In this document: piece after piece, positions 1-5,493 of the stretch
How the letters are laid out: the number at the start of each line of letters is the position of its first letter
Numbering within the stretch: the first letter of the stretch is position 1
Assembly (NCBI GenBank): GCA_946184715.1
Contig: CAMHGU010000155.1
Span: 1 to 5,493, forward strand
DNA from: an uncultured bacterium
Lineage (GTDB): Bacteria > Bacteroidota > Bacteroidia > Bacteroidales > Muribaculaceae
Reading direction: 5' to 3'
DNA: 5,493 bases
The notes under the pieces: model-generated
Told to the model about the DNA's origin: nothing
Seen by the model: the letters and a program-made list of their open reading frames with translations, nothing else
Databases searched by the model: none
Position numbers and translations under genes: made by a program

Positions 1-2753
1 GGAGCCTCGGTATCGGCCACGGCTTTCTCCTCATCGTAGGCGAGCATCTGCACGCCGCTCACCTGGTTGCTGAAGTACTTGCCGGTGGCGGGCTCGGAGG
101 CGTACACGGCTATGGAGGTGGTGACGTCGCTGCCCGCGACATTATAGTCGGGGACGATGCAATCCACCGCGAAGCGGCCGGCAGTAGCCGTGGCTGAGAA
201 GGTGCCGAGCACATCGTTCTGCACCTGAGCGGCTACGGGGTCGGTCGAGGAGTCGAGGGAAAGGGTCTTGAAGGTGTGGGAAGCATCGTAGATGGTCACC
301 CATACCTTGCCATTGAAGTCGGTATCGACGGTGCCGTCGGCTTTATTGACAGTGCCTTCCACCGTAGTGGCCGAAAGCGGATAGATAGCTGCCGACTCGG
401 GAGCCTCATCGCCGATGGCGCTGACGGTAATCTGCTTGCGCGGGAAGATGGCGCGCATAGCGGGGTCACCGAAGAGCAGGAAGTTGAGCTTGTTGAGGCT
501 CGGCTTCACGAAGGAGCATTTGGCCCTCATCACGGCATCGCCCACGGTGGGGAAGGAGCCGTCGTCGAGCGGGGTCAGCAGGGCGGTGATAAACGCGCGG
601 TTGAGCATATCGTTCTCGGTAGCATATACTGTGCGAGTGGAGGCCAGCAGGGCGATAGCGCCGCCATCGGGCTGATGGAACATCGCCTCGGCGATACCGC
701 GCTGATTGGAATCGTAGGCGGCCACGTCGCAGGTGGCGAGCGAGAAGATAGGCACATAGGGCATCGGGGTGTTCTTCACGTCTTCGTGGCCCCAGAATTT
801 GGCGGTCTTTGTGATGTAGGTGGGACCGCCGTGGCCTATATATGTGGTGAAGAACTGGCCATCCTTGAAGAGCTGCTTGGCGCGAGCCTTAGCATCGGCG
901 GCCACGCCCGAGGCGTTGCTGTTGAAATCCTCGATATATATTTTATTGAGGTGTAGATTCAGATTGAGTTGGTCGGTCATCATCTGCCCTATCAGCTCGG
1001 CCTGGATAGAGAAGAGGTCGCTCTCGCCTTCGTCGGCGATGATAAGGGCATTGTTGCGCCAGGGCTTATCCTCGGCCTGAGCCACATAGGCGAGCAGCTT
1101 ATCGACAGCCGACTTGGCTTCGGCATAAGTGACCACCGGGAAGCGTCCTATGCGGATACGCACATAATCGGAGGTGATGCTTGCGCCGGAATAGTCGTCG
1201 AGCATTCCGTAGAAGTCGTCGGTGGTGAACGATTCGGTCTCGTTGCTCGACGCGTTGCTCTGATAGGTGAGCAGGCGGAGATTGGTCTGCACGCCGGTCA
1301 CGTTACGGTTGTCGAAGGAGCCGCCGCCGAAGAAGAGCAGGTAGCGGAACTTCTCGGGGTCGCGGTCGTAGAACATCTTGGCCATGCGGCGATAAGCCGA
1401 GGGGTCGGGGGTGCCGGCCGCAAACTCGTTAATAACCTGGTCGCCATCGACTACTGCCACGTCGAGGCCATCGGCTGTGCGGTGATACTCGGCGATGCGC
1501 TCGGCCTGGTCCATAAATTCGGGCACCGAGATGATGAGCATATCGGGGGTGGCGAGGCCGTGGAGGTCCTGATTAGGGACCTCAGCCACGTATTTCACGG
1601 TGCGCTGAGTGGCCGTGGGGTCGAAGGCTACGAATTGTGTCCACGAGCGCGACATTCCGGGCGTGAAGCTACCGAGATATCCCTCGCCATCGGCGGTGTA
1701 CTCAAGGGTGTACTCCACAGGAGCTGTAGCATCAGAGATGTCCCACACGCGGAACTGGTCGTTGTTGCCGAGGATGTCGATGCGCGAGGTGGCGGCGTCG
1801 AGGCCTTGCACGTAGATGCGCTGCATCGGGTATTTCCTTACGGAGTTAGTGTGCTTAAACGTCAGCGTGACGTAGTCGAGCAGCGCATAGCGCACGGCGC
1901 CCGAGGAGGTAAACTGCAAGGCGATGTCGGCCGTGCCGGCGGGCGCGTCAAGGGTGAACGTGGCGCGCGGGAAGCCCTGCTTGTAGATATCGTAGTCGCT
2001 TAGAGCGCGGAATACGTTGGTCGACGACAGGAACTCGATATTCTGGCCGTTGAGGGTGGCTGAGAGCGTGCCCTGCGAAGTGGAGTTGTACATCAGGCTC
2101 GAATAGAGCGTGACGGGCTGCGTGGCGTCGGCATCGCGGAGCGGCATTGTGAGCCGGTAGCTGAGGTCGGGGGCAAACGATTCGCCGGTGAAGAGCTTAC
2201 CGGTAGAGCCCACGTTGTTGAGCTCCAGCTCGTGAAGGGTGAAATCGAACGACGACGTGATAGCCGTGGTGCCGGTATTGGCGTTGGTGACCACGTTCAC
2301 TCCGGTGTCGCTATAATCGCCATCGTCGCTGAGCATATAGTAGCCGTAGGAGCTATAGGGGTTCATCTGGCTCGAGTGATACGGGTTTTCCGATACGGTA
2401 GCGCCCGAGAGCCCGTTGTTGGCCGAGATGGCATAGAATATAATCTTGTCAGAAAGCCGAAGCATAGGCACCTGGGCCACGTCGTCGGGCACCTCTTCGG
2501 AGAGCACCTCGGGAATCATCTTACCGCCGCGCCCGAACACGTGCACCTTAGCGGGGTCGCTGAAGCCCCACTCGCGCAGCTGGTCGTAGCTTATCTGCGT
2601 GATGCCCGTGGTATCGACGCTGACCTTGACCCAATGGCCGCGCGCAAGCTTGGAATGGCTCGCAAAGAAGCCCGGCAGGGCCGATGCGGTAATCGCTGCG
2701 CCAATGAAGCATATCATTGCCAGCAAGCGTAATGTCATCTGTTTTGTTTTCAT
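1..2753 (-). CDS. porU: Type IX secretion system sortase PorU, gingipain-type (C25) cysteine peptidase; N-terminal 917 codons
   Basis: PorU is the cell-surface sortase of the type IX secretion system. In Porphyromonas gingivalis it removes the C-terminal signal domain of secreted cargo and attaches the cargo to surface lipopolysaccharide, working with PorV, PorQ and PorZ. I translated this frame by hand and it is open throughout. Residues 1 to about 25 form a signal peptide (basic start, hydrophobic core, TASA end). A beta-rich N-terminal region follows, then the C25 peptidase domain at about 403 to 775. That domain contains FGGGSFDN at 475-482, the catalytic His641 in YIGHGG, the catalytic Cys675 in LATCDV, and FGDP around 762-764. 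After it a beta-rich Ig-like region begins. Known PorU proteins have over 1100 residues, so the C-terminus is missing only because the window ends. The start at 2753 lies 19 bases after the previous stop. Met6 is a possible alternative start that would still leave a signal peptide. There is no useful Shine-Dalgarno sequence, as is common in this phylum. The identification is confident. Confidence 0.95.
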   Translation of the reverse strand, partial: MKTKQMTLRLLAMICFIGAAITASALPGFFASHSKLARGHWVKVSVDTTGITQISYDQLREWGFSDPAKVHVFGRGGKMIPEVLSEEVPDDVAQVPMLRLSDKIIFYAISANNGLSGATVSENPYHSSQMNPYSSYGYYMLSDDGDYSDTGVNVVTNANTGTTAITSSFDFTLHELELNNVGSTGKLFTGESFAPDLSYRLTMPLRDADATQPVTLYSSLMYNSTSQGTLSATLNGQNIEFLSSTNVFRALSDYDIYKQGFPRATFTLDAPAGTADIALQFTSSGAVRYALLDYVTLTFKHTNSVRKYPMQRIYVQGLDAATSRIDILGNNDQFRVWDISDATAPVEYTLEYTADGEGYLGSFTPGMSRSWTQFVAFDPTATQRTVKYVAEVPNQDLHGLATPDMLIISVPEFMDQAERIAEYHRTADGLDVAVVDGDQVINEFAAGTPDPSAYRRMAKMFYDRDPEKFRYLLFFGGGSFDNRNVTGVQTNLRLLTYQSNASSNETESFTTDDFYGMLDDYSGASITSDYVRIRIGRFPVVTYAEAKSAVDKLLAYVAQAEDKPWRNNALIIADEGESDLFSIQAELIGQMMTDQLNLNLHLNKIYIEDFNSNASGVAADAKARAKQLFKDGQFFTTYIGHGGPTYITKTAKFWGHEDVKNTPMPYVPIFSLATCDVAAYDSNQRGIAEAMFHQPDGGAIALLASTRTVYATENDMLNRAFITALLTPLDDGSFPTVGDAVMRAKCSFVKPSLNKLNFLLFGDPAMRAIFPRKQITVSAIGDEAPESAAIYPLSATTVEGTVNKADGTVDTDFNGKVWVTIYDASHTFKTLSLDSSTDPVAAQVQNDVLGTFSATATAGRFAVDCIVPDYNVAGSDVTTSIAVYASEPATGKYFSNQVSGVQMLAYDEEKAVADTEA

Positions 2754-2772
2754 ATCCTATAGTTTAGTTTTG

Positions 2773-3327
2773 TTACTTGATTTTACATTTCAACAAGCGC
2801 TCCTCGCGGGCCATAGCCGTGATTACCATCTCAGGCTTCAGCGTTATGGGCCGAAACGGGGAGCCGCTGAATACGATGTCGCCCATCTTGAACGTAAAGT
2901 AGCTGCTGGCGAAGCTCACCAGCTCGGCCGGCGAGTGAGCCAGAGAGGCTGCGGCAAGCTCACACTGCCGCTCGCCATCGATGCTGAACGAGACCGGCTC
3001 AGCGGGGTCCCACTCGGCTATCGGTACGAATTGGCCCACCACGGCGGCTCCGTCGAAGGCACCGTTGAGCCGTTCCGGTTCCATTCCCACAGCCTTGATA
3101 GCCATCGCGGGAGCCACGGCGCCGATATAGCGCGGTGCGAAACGCGGCGCTATCGTCTTGCCAATACGGTCGATGCGGAAAGCCAGCTGGAACGTAGCCT
3201 CGAAGCTCTCGGCAAACGCCGGCATAAAGAACGGCTTGCCCTGCAGCAACAGCGACGAATCGGGCATCACATAGGCCGTGAGGCTCGCCTCGCCGGCCAC
3301 ATTGCTGTCAAATGCTACCACTTTCAT
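2773..3327 (-). CDS. Degenerate fumarylacetoacetate hydrolase (FAH)-family protein, likely pseudoenzyme
   Basis: The 184-residue product resembles the small FAH-family proteins (about 200 residues) of Bacteroidales. Recognisable family segments are PDSSLLLQGKPFF (22-34), FRIDRIGKTIAPRFAPRY (50-67), FDGAAVVGQFVP (91-102) and MGDIVFSGSP (148-157). Active relatives carry an N-terminal His/Glu pair, an ExE metal motif before the RIxRxGK segment, and a GIDFTARD-like segment. Here the ExE position reads TFQ (45-47), the GIDFTARD position reads roughly PAMAIKAV (73-80), and the N-terminal catalytic residues are absent. Metal binding and C-C bond hydrolysis are therefore unlikely, and a scaffold or regulatory role is possible; this rests on alignment from memory. 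The reading frame is intact, so it is not a pseudogene in the usual sense. I chose the ATG at 3327 (MKVVAF), which matches the family start and overlaps rex by 20 bases. An in-frame ATG at 3360 would add 11 unrelated residues. Its place between rex and porU suggests co-transcription with both. Confidence 0.8.
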   Translation of the reverse strand: MKVVAFDSNVAGEASLTAYVMPDSSLLLQGKPFFMPAFAESFEATFQLAFRIDRIGKTIAPRFAPRYIGAVAPAMAIKAVGMEPERLNGAFDGAAVVGQFVPIAEWDPAEPVSFSIDGERQCELAAASLAHSPAELVSFASSYFTFKMGDIVFSGSPFRPITLKPEMVITAMAREERLLKCKIK

Positions 3328-3985
3328 CGCGCTCAAGAGTATCGATGCCACGGCGGGCATCCATTCGGTTATACATCACTGCAAGATGCGAATATATCGA
3401 GGTGTTCTGCACCACCACATCGTCGGCAGCTTTGATGCGGAACGGCGTGAAGTTCCATATCGCGCGGATACCGCCGCCGATAAGCGCATCGGCCGCCTCC
3501 TGGGCATTCTCCACAGGCACGGCGAGCACGCCCACCTCGGCTTCGTACTCCGCCTGCCGCTGCCGCAACTCCGACACGTGATAGATGGGCACGCCCGAGA
3601 TGCTGGTGCCTATGCGCAGCGGATTCACGTCGAAACCCGCTACGATGTGCAGGCCGTACTGGGCCAAGCCCGAGTCCTGTATCAAAGCGGCACCGAGGCT
3701 GCCCACGCCCATCATAAACGTGTTGTGACGGCGCTTGAAGCCAAGGAAGTCGGTAAGCACGCGCACGAGGTCTTTCACCTCATAGCCTATGCGGGTGCGA
3801 CCGCGCAGATTTAAGAACGACAGGTCCTTGGCTATCTGCGAGGCATCGACCTTGATGGCCTTGGCTATACGTGTCGATGACACATACTCCACGCCCTGCG
3901 CGCTCAGCAGATTCACGTAGGCCAAGTACCACGGCAATCGGCGCAGCGTAGGTTCGGGCAATGCTATGTGACGAAGTTCGCTCAT
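3308..3985 (-). CDS. rex: Redox-sensing transcriptional repressor Rex
   Basis: Rex is a dimeric cytoplasmic repressor that reads the NADH/NAD+ ratio: NADH binding releases it from DNA, which induces fermentative and respiratory genes. The 225-residue product has the usual length. The N-terminal winged helix includes PEPTLRRLPWYL (10-21), VSSTRIAKAI (35-44) and the recognition helix around DASQIAKDLSFL (47-58), followed by GRTRIGYEV (62-70). The Rossmann domain begins with the dinucleotide-binding GVGSLG (93-98), and Asp119 in GFDVNP is the expected ribose-binding acid. NFTPFRI (178-184) and a C-terminal helix around QNTSIYSHLAVMYNRM (193-208), expected to be domain-swapped in the dimer, complete the family pattern. 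The start at 3985 is fixed by an in-frame TGA eight codons upstream (4004-4006). The gene overlaps the FAH-like gene by 20 bases, has its own promoter, and may be autoregulated through symmetric DNA in its leader. All motifs agree with Bacteroidetes Rex, and no key residue appears to be missing. Confidence 0.96.
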   Translation of the reverse strand: MSELRHIALPEPTLRRLPWYLAYVNLLSAQGVEYVSSTRIAKAIKVDASQIAKDLSFLNLRGRTRIGYEVKDLVRVLTDFLGFKRRHNTFMMGVGSLGAALIQDSGLAQYGLHIVAGFDVNPLRIGTSISGVPIYHVSELRQRQAEYEAEVGVLAVPVENAQEAADALIGGGIRAIWNFTPFRIKAADDVVVQNTSIYSHLAVMYNRMDARRGIDTLERDESGSI

Positions 3986-3995
3986 CGTTAAGCCC

Positions 3996-4016
3996 GCAAG
4001 TATTCACATTACTTGC
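3996..4016. repeat. Perfect 7-bp inverted repeat in the rex leader (candidate operator or 5' hairpin)
   Basis: Arms GCAAGTA (3996-4002) and TACTTGC (4010-4016) are perfectly complementary around a 7-base centre, TTCACAT. The element lies between the predicted rex transcription start (about 4016-4019) and the rex start codon. It could act as a repressor site over the start of transcription or as a stem-loop at the 5' end of the mRNA. The centre contains TTCACA, one half of the widely described Rex operator (TTGTGAA, spacer, TTCACAA), but the partner half is missing. Read as RNA, the loop holds AUG followed at once by UGA, in frame with rex. Confidence 0.6.
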
Positions 4017-4022
4017 AGCTTA

Positions 4023-4053
4023 CAAAATTAGCAATTAATCGGCAATTAGCAAA
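4023..4053 (-). promoter_or_regulatory. Bacteroidetes-type promoter of the rex operon
   Basis: On the minus strand the -7 element TAATTTTG lies at 4030-4023 and a -33 TTTG at 4053-4050, with exactly 19 bases between them. This agrees with the Bacteroidetes primary sigma consensus TTTG-N19-21-TAnnTTTG. Transcription should start around 4016-4019, giving a leader of roughly 30 bases before the rex ATG. The promoter probably serves rex, the FAH-like gene and porU, since I see no comparable element in the 19-base gap before porU. Confidence 0.75.
4031..4048. repeat. Pair of GCAATTA direct repeats inside the rex promoter spacer
   Basis: GCAATTA occurs at 4031-4037 and again at 4042-4048, offset by 11 bases, about one helical turn. 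Both copies sit between the -33 and -7 elements of the rex promoter, so a protein bound here would block RNA polymerase. This makes it a candidate operator for Rex or another regulator. In A/T-rich DNA a 7-base repeat can also arise by chance. Confidence 0.4.
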
Positions 4054-4055
4054 AA

Positions 4056-4075
4056 ATAGTGACTATAGTAGCTAT
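4056..4075. repeat. 20-bp imperfect palindrome upstream of the rex promoter; possible weak terminator of the glycosyltransferase gene
   Basis: The segment reads ATAG, two unpaired bases, ACTATAGT, two unpaired bases, CTAT, and is symmetric at 16 of 20 positions. It lies just upstream of the rex -33 element and 21 to 40 bases past the glycosyltransferase stop codon. On the minus strand it is followed directly by a run of T residues (complement of 4051-4055). That suggests a terminator, but the stem would be A/T-rich and interrupted, so it would be weak. An upstream operator is the alternative. Confidence 0.35.
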
Positions 4076-4095
4076 AAAGAATAAAGAAGGAAGGC

Positions 4096-4890
4096 TCAGC
4101 GGAGAAGGCGGCTGAGGAGGCGAGGAATGAAGCTCAGATGCTGCAAAGTGGCGGTAATCACGCCGTAGTGGCGGCACATAAGGCGGTAGCGCTCCCACAG
4201 GGAGGCGCGGTGGTGGGCCGTGGTGGTGCCTCCATCGAGGAAGTGAATGATGGGCTCATCGCCGAGATAATAGATGGCATCGGCCTGCGCTTCACCGTTA
4301 TCGATAAGGCGCTGGGCCTCTTTGAGGCACTTGAGACACCAATCGTAGTCGGCCGAGTAGCGATAGTTCAGGTCGTAGAGCGGCGCGATGGCGCGCTTCA
4401 CGACAAACGCCTGGTGGCACACGAGCATACCACGCTTGAAATCGCGCCACGACAGCCGCTCGGGAGCCGTCAGGTGGCGATGCCCCGTCACTTGGCGCTG
4501 CTCATCCACGATATCGGTCTGTCCATAGGCTATGAGGGGGCGCTCACGGCGGAGTACGTCAACGATGCGGGCAAGACAGTCGCTATCGGCGAAGGCATCG
4601 CCAGCGTTGAGAAACATCACATAGTCGCCCTCAGCCAGCCGCAGCGCCTTGTTCATCGCATCGTAGATGCCACGGTCGGGTTCCGACACCACCCGCACCG
4701 CGTCGGTGCCGCCGGCTTCCACGAGCCGCAGGGTGTCGTCGGTCGAAGCGCCATCCACTATCAGGTGCTCAAAAGCAGGCTGCTCCGCAGCGGCGGGCAC
4801 GCGCTGGCTCGCCACGCTGCGCAGCGTGGCACCTATCACCGCCGAAGCGTTGTAGGTGATCGTCACTATACTGAGAATAGGCTGTTTCAT
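4096..4890 (-). CDS. Family 2 (GT-A fold) glycosyltransferase
   Basis: The 264-residue protein is a cytoplasmic, probably inverting, sugar-nucleotide-dependent glycosyltransferase of the type that builds capsule, O-antigen or other surface glycans; donor and acceptor cannot be read from the sequence. The nucleotide-binding start LSIVTITYN (6-14) is followed by HLIVDGASTDDT (42-53), EPDRGIYDAMNKAL (70-83) and FLNAGD (93-98), where NAGD occupies the DxD metal-binding position. SADYDW (179-184) probably supplies the catalytic base region. There is no signal peptide or membrane span. The C-terminus (FIPRLLSRLLR) is basic and amphipathic and could touch the membrane, which is an inference. I chose the ATG at 4890 because MKQPILSIVT is the normal family start. 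The in-frame ATG at 4950 would add 20 atypical residues and pass through the promoter-like box. It stands alone on the same strand as rex, 110 bases upstream, without other glycan genes in view. Confidence 0.9.
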   Translation of the reverse strand: MKQPILSIVTITYNASAVIGATLRSVASQRVPAAAEQPAFEHLIVDGASTDDTLRLVEAGGTDAVRVVSEPDRGIYDAMNKALRLAEGDYVMFLNAGDAFADSDCLARIVDVLRRERPLIAYGQTDIVDEQRQVTGHRHLTAPERLSWRDFKRGMLVCHQAFVVKRAIAPLYDLNYRYSADYDWCLKCLKEAQRLIDNGEAQADAIYYLGDEPIIHFLDGGTTTAHHRASLWERYRLMCRHYGVITATLQHLSFIPRLLSRLLR

Positions 4891-4895
4891 CACCC

Positions 4896-4903
4896 CAAAG
4901 GTA
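4896..4903 (-). promoter_or_regulatory. Candidate -7 element immediately upstream of the glycosyltransferase gene
   Basis: The minus strand carries TACCTTTG here, a full match to the Bacteroidetes -7 consensus TAnnTTTG, ending five bases before the chosen ATG. Transcription would begin almost at the start codon, giving a leaderless or nearly leaderless mRNA. I see no -33 TTTG at the normal distance; the nearest, at 4935-4938, leaves a 31-base spacer. The box may therefore be weak or fortuitous. Confidence 0.45.
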
Positions 4904-4974
4904 GATATTTTGCGGCGGAGAGCGAAATTTTCGTCAAAAAAAACCACCACTTTCCCCTCAAATGCAACAGCCGA

Positions 4975-5003
4975 TTGAAATTCACTTTTTTATTGTATAT
5001 TTG
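4975..5003 (+). promoter_or_regulatory. Bacteroidetes-type promoter of the divergent kinase-like gene
   Basis: The -7 element TATATTTG (4996-5003) matches TAnnTTTG, and a -33 TTG (4975-4977) lies 18 bases upstream. Transcription should start near 5008-5011, leaving a leader of about 13 to 16 bases. No strong Shine-Dalgarno sequence precedes the ATG at 5024. The rest of the 133-base intergenic region (4891-5023) is A/T-rich and shows no other element I can support. Confidence 0.65.
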
Positions 5004-5023
5004 CAACCGAAAGAGTAACTGAA

Positions 5024-5493
5024 ATGAACAACGCAGATTTTTGGGCATCAATCAGAGCTATCATCAATGAGGGCTTTACAGCTGAAGGTCTGCAACAACT
5101 TGATATTTATGCGACAGAATTTATCAGCCGACGATTGGTTTATAAACGATTTTCACCGCACGAACAGTATGGCTGCGCAGCGGGAGGTATGGCAAATGTC
5201 GTTGCGACCCTCCTCGCGGGAGCAGAAGCTGGCTCAGATAGCGAGCATCAAGCAGCACTCGATGATTTCAAAGCCGAACGACAATCAGCAGCGCGCCAAG
5301 AAATAGCAATCGAGCAATGGTCGAAGCGCGTAAAGCTATGGACAGAAAGAGTTGACGACACACTCCCACAAACCCTCGGAGCCCAGATAGCCGAAGGTGG
5401 GGAGGCTAAAGTATATGACCACGGTACGACCCTTATCAAATCGATTGGCCTTGATTATTTCATCCAACCTATTTTTGCGCTCGACCGTATCTC
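5024..5493 (+). CDS. Putative polyvalent-protein-type kinase, N-terminal 156 codons
   Basis: I read this frame from the ATG at 5024, just behind a good promoter, and it stays open to the window edge. The protein begins MNNADFWASIRAIINEG and resembles what I recall of Bacteroidetes proteins labelled 'putative polyvalent protein kinase domain'. Residues 1 to about 115 form a mostly helical, charged lead-in with QYGCAAGG (48-55). A kinase-like N-lobe then starts: a glycine-rich loop AEGGEAKVY (123-131) and a probable ATP-contacting Lys139 in TTLIKSIG, followed by LDYFIQPIFALDRI. The catalytic Asp and metal-binding motifs would lie beyond the window, so activity cannot be judged. In the literature such kinases occur in polyvalent proteins of phages and conjugative elements, with roles in conflict or host takeover; substrate and role here are unknown. 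GC is about 49% by hand count against about 60% in a sampled line of porU, which suggests later acquisition. Family confidence is moderate to good. Confidence 0.75.
   Translation, partial: MNNADFWASIRAIINEGFTAEGLQQLDIYATEFISRRLVYKRFSPHEQYGCAAGGMANVVATLLAGAEAGSDSEHQAALDDFKAERQSAARQEIAIEQWSKRVKLWTERVDDTLPQTLGAQIAEGGEAKVYDHGTTLIKSIGLDYFIQPIFALDRI

Noticed and set aside
276..2732. Long plus-strand open frames opposite porU (276-956, 969-2003, 2232-2732)
   Set aside because: The minus frame encodes a complete and well-matched PorU with signal peptide and catalytic His/Cys. The plus frames give low-complexity, His/Gly/Val-rich products with no recognisable domain, as expected of antisense shadows in GC-rich coding DNA.
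2599..3814. Plus-strand open frames opposite the FAH-like gene and rex (2599-3435, 3278-3814)
   Set aside because: Both overlap recognisable minus-strand proteins and have no family resemblance or promoter.
3780..4007. 75-residue minus-strand open frame overlapping the start of rex
   Set aside because: It lies in a different frame from rex over the conserved winged-helix region, so it is a shadow.
3996..4016. A canonical Rex operator in the rex upstream region
   Set aside because: Only one half-site (TTCACA) is present. No TTGTGA-N6-TCACAA palindrome was seen in this region, so I recorded an inverted repeat and not a confirmed Rex site.
4138..5022. 294-residue plus-strand open frame opposite the glycosyltransferase
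   Set aside because: It is antisense to a protein with all the family 2 glycosyltransferase motifs. Its product is unfamiliar and its end runs through the A/T-rich promoter region.
5067..5439. Short open frames inside the kinase-like gene (5067-5306 plus, 5248-5439 minus)
   Set aside because: The frame from 5024 has a promoter, continues to the window edge and matches a known family. These two are out-of-frame or antisense.
1..5493. CRISPR array, tRNA/rRNA, insertion sequence or toxin-antitoxin pair
   Set aside because: Apart from the short elements around rex I saw no regularly spaced repeats, no transposase motifs with terminal repeats, and no RNA gene signatures on either strand.

Overview
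The window looks like chromosomal DNA of a gut-type member of Bacteroidales, most plausibly a high-GC lineage such as Muribaculaceae; this placement is an inference. It rests on three things. There is a type IX secretion sortase (PorU). The Rex protein has Bacteroidetes-style signatures. The promoters match the Bacteroidetes pattern (TTTG, about 19 bases, TAnnTTTG). Coding GC is about 60% in a sampled line of porU.

Layout. Positions 1 to 3985 hold three minus-strand genes in the order rex, a fumarylacetoacetate-hydrolase-like gene, porU. rex overlaps the next gene by 20 bases, and only 19 bases separate that gene from porU, so they look like one operon. A well-formed promoter lies in the 110-base gap upstream of rex. 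porU runs off the left edge after 917 codons. From memory, Porphyromonas gingivalis also has an FAH-family gene beside porU, followed by porV, so porV may lie just beyond the left edge.

Positions 4096 to 4890 hold a minus-strand family 2 glycosyltransferase. A 133-base A/T-rich gap (4891 to 5023) separates it from a divergent plus-strand gene at 5024. That gene runs off the right edge and matches what I recall of the 'polyvalent protein kinase' family of Bacteroidetes accessory elements. Its GC is lower (about 49% by hand count over 5041 to 5460), so the right edge may be the start of an accessory region.

How the genes may work together. Rex senses the NADH/NAD+ ratio and PorU processes and anchors secreted proteins at the outer surface, so the operon may couple redox state to surface protein display; that link is inferred. 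The middle gene seems to have lost the metal-binding and catalytic residues of its enzyme family, making it a likely pseudoenzyme, and this is the most interesting protein observation here. The rex control region is dense with symmetric and repeated DNA. I found no CRISPR array, RNA gene, insertion sequence or clearly new multi-gene system.
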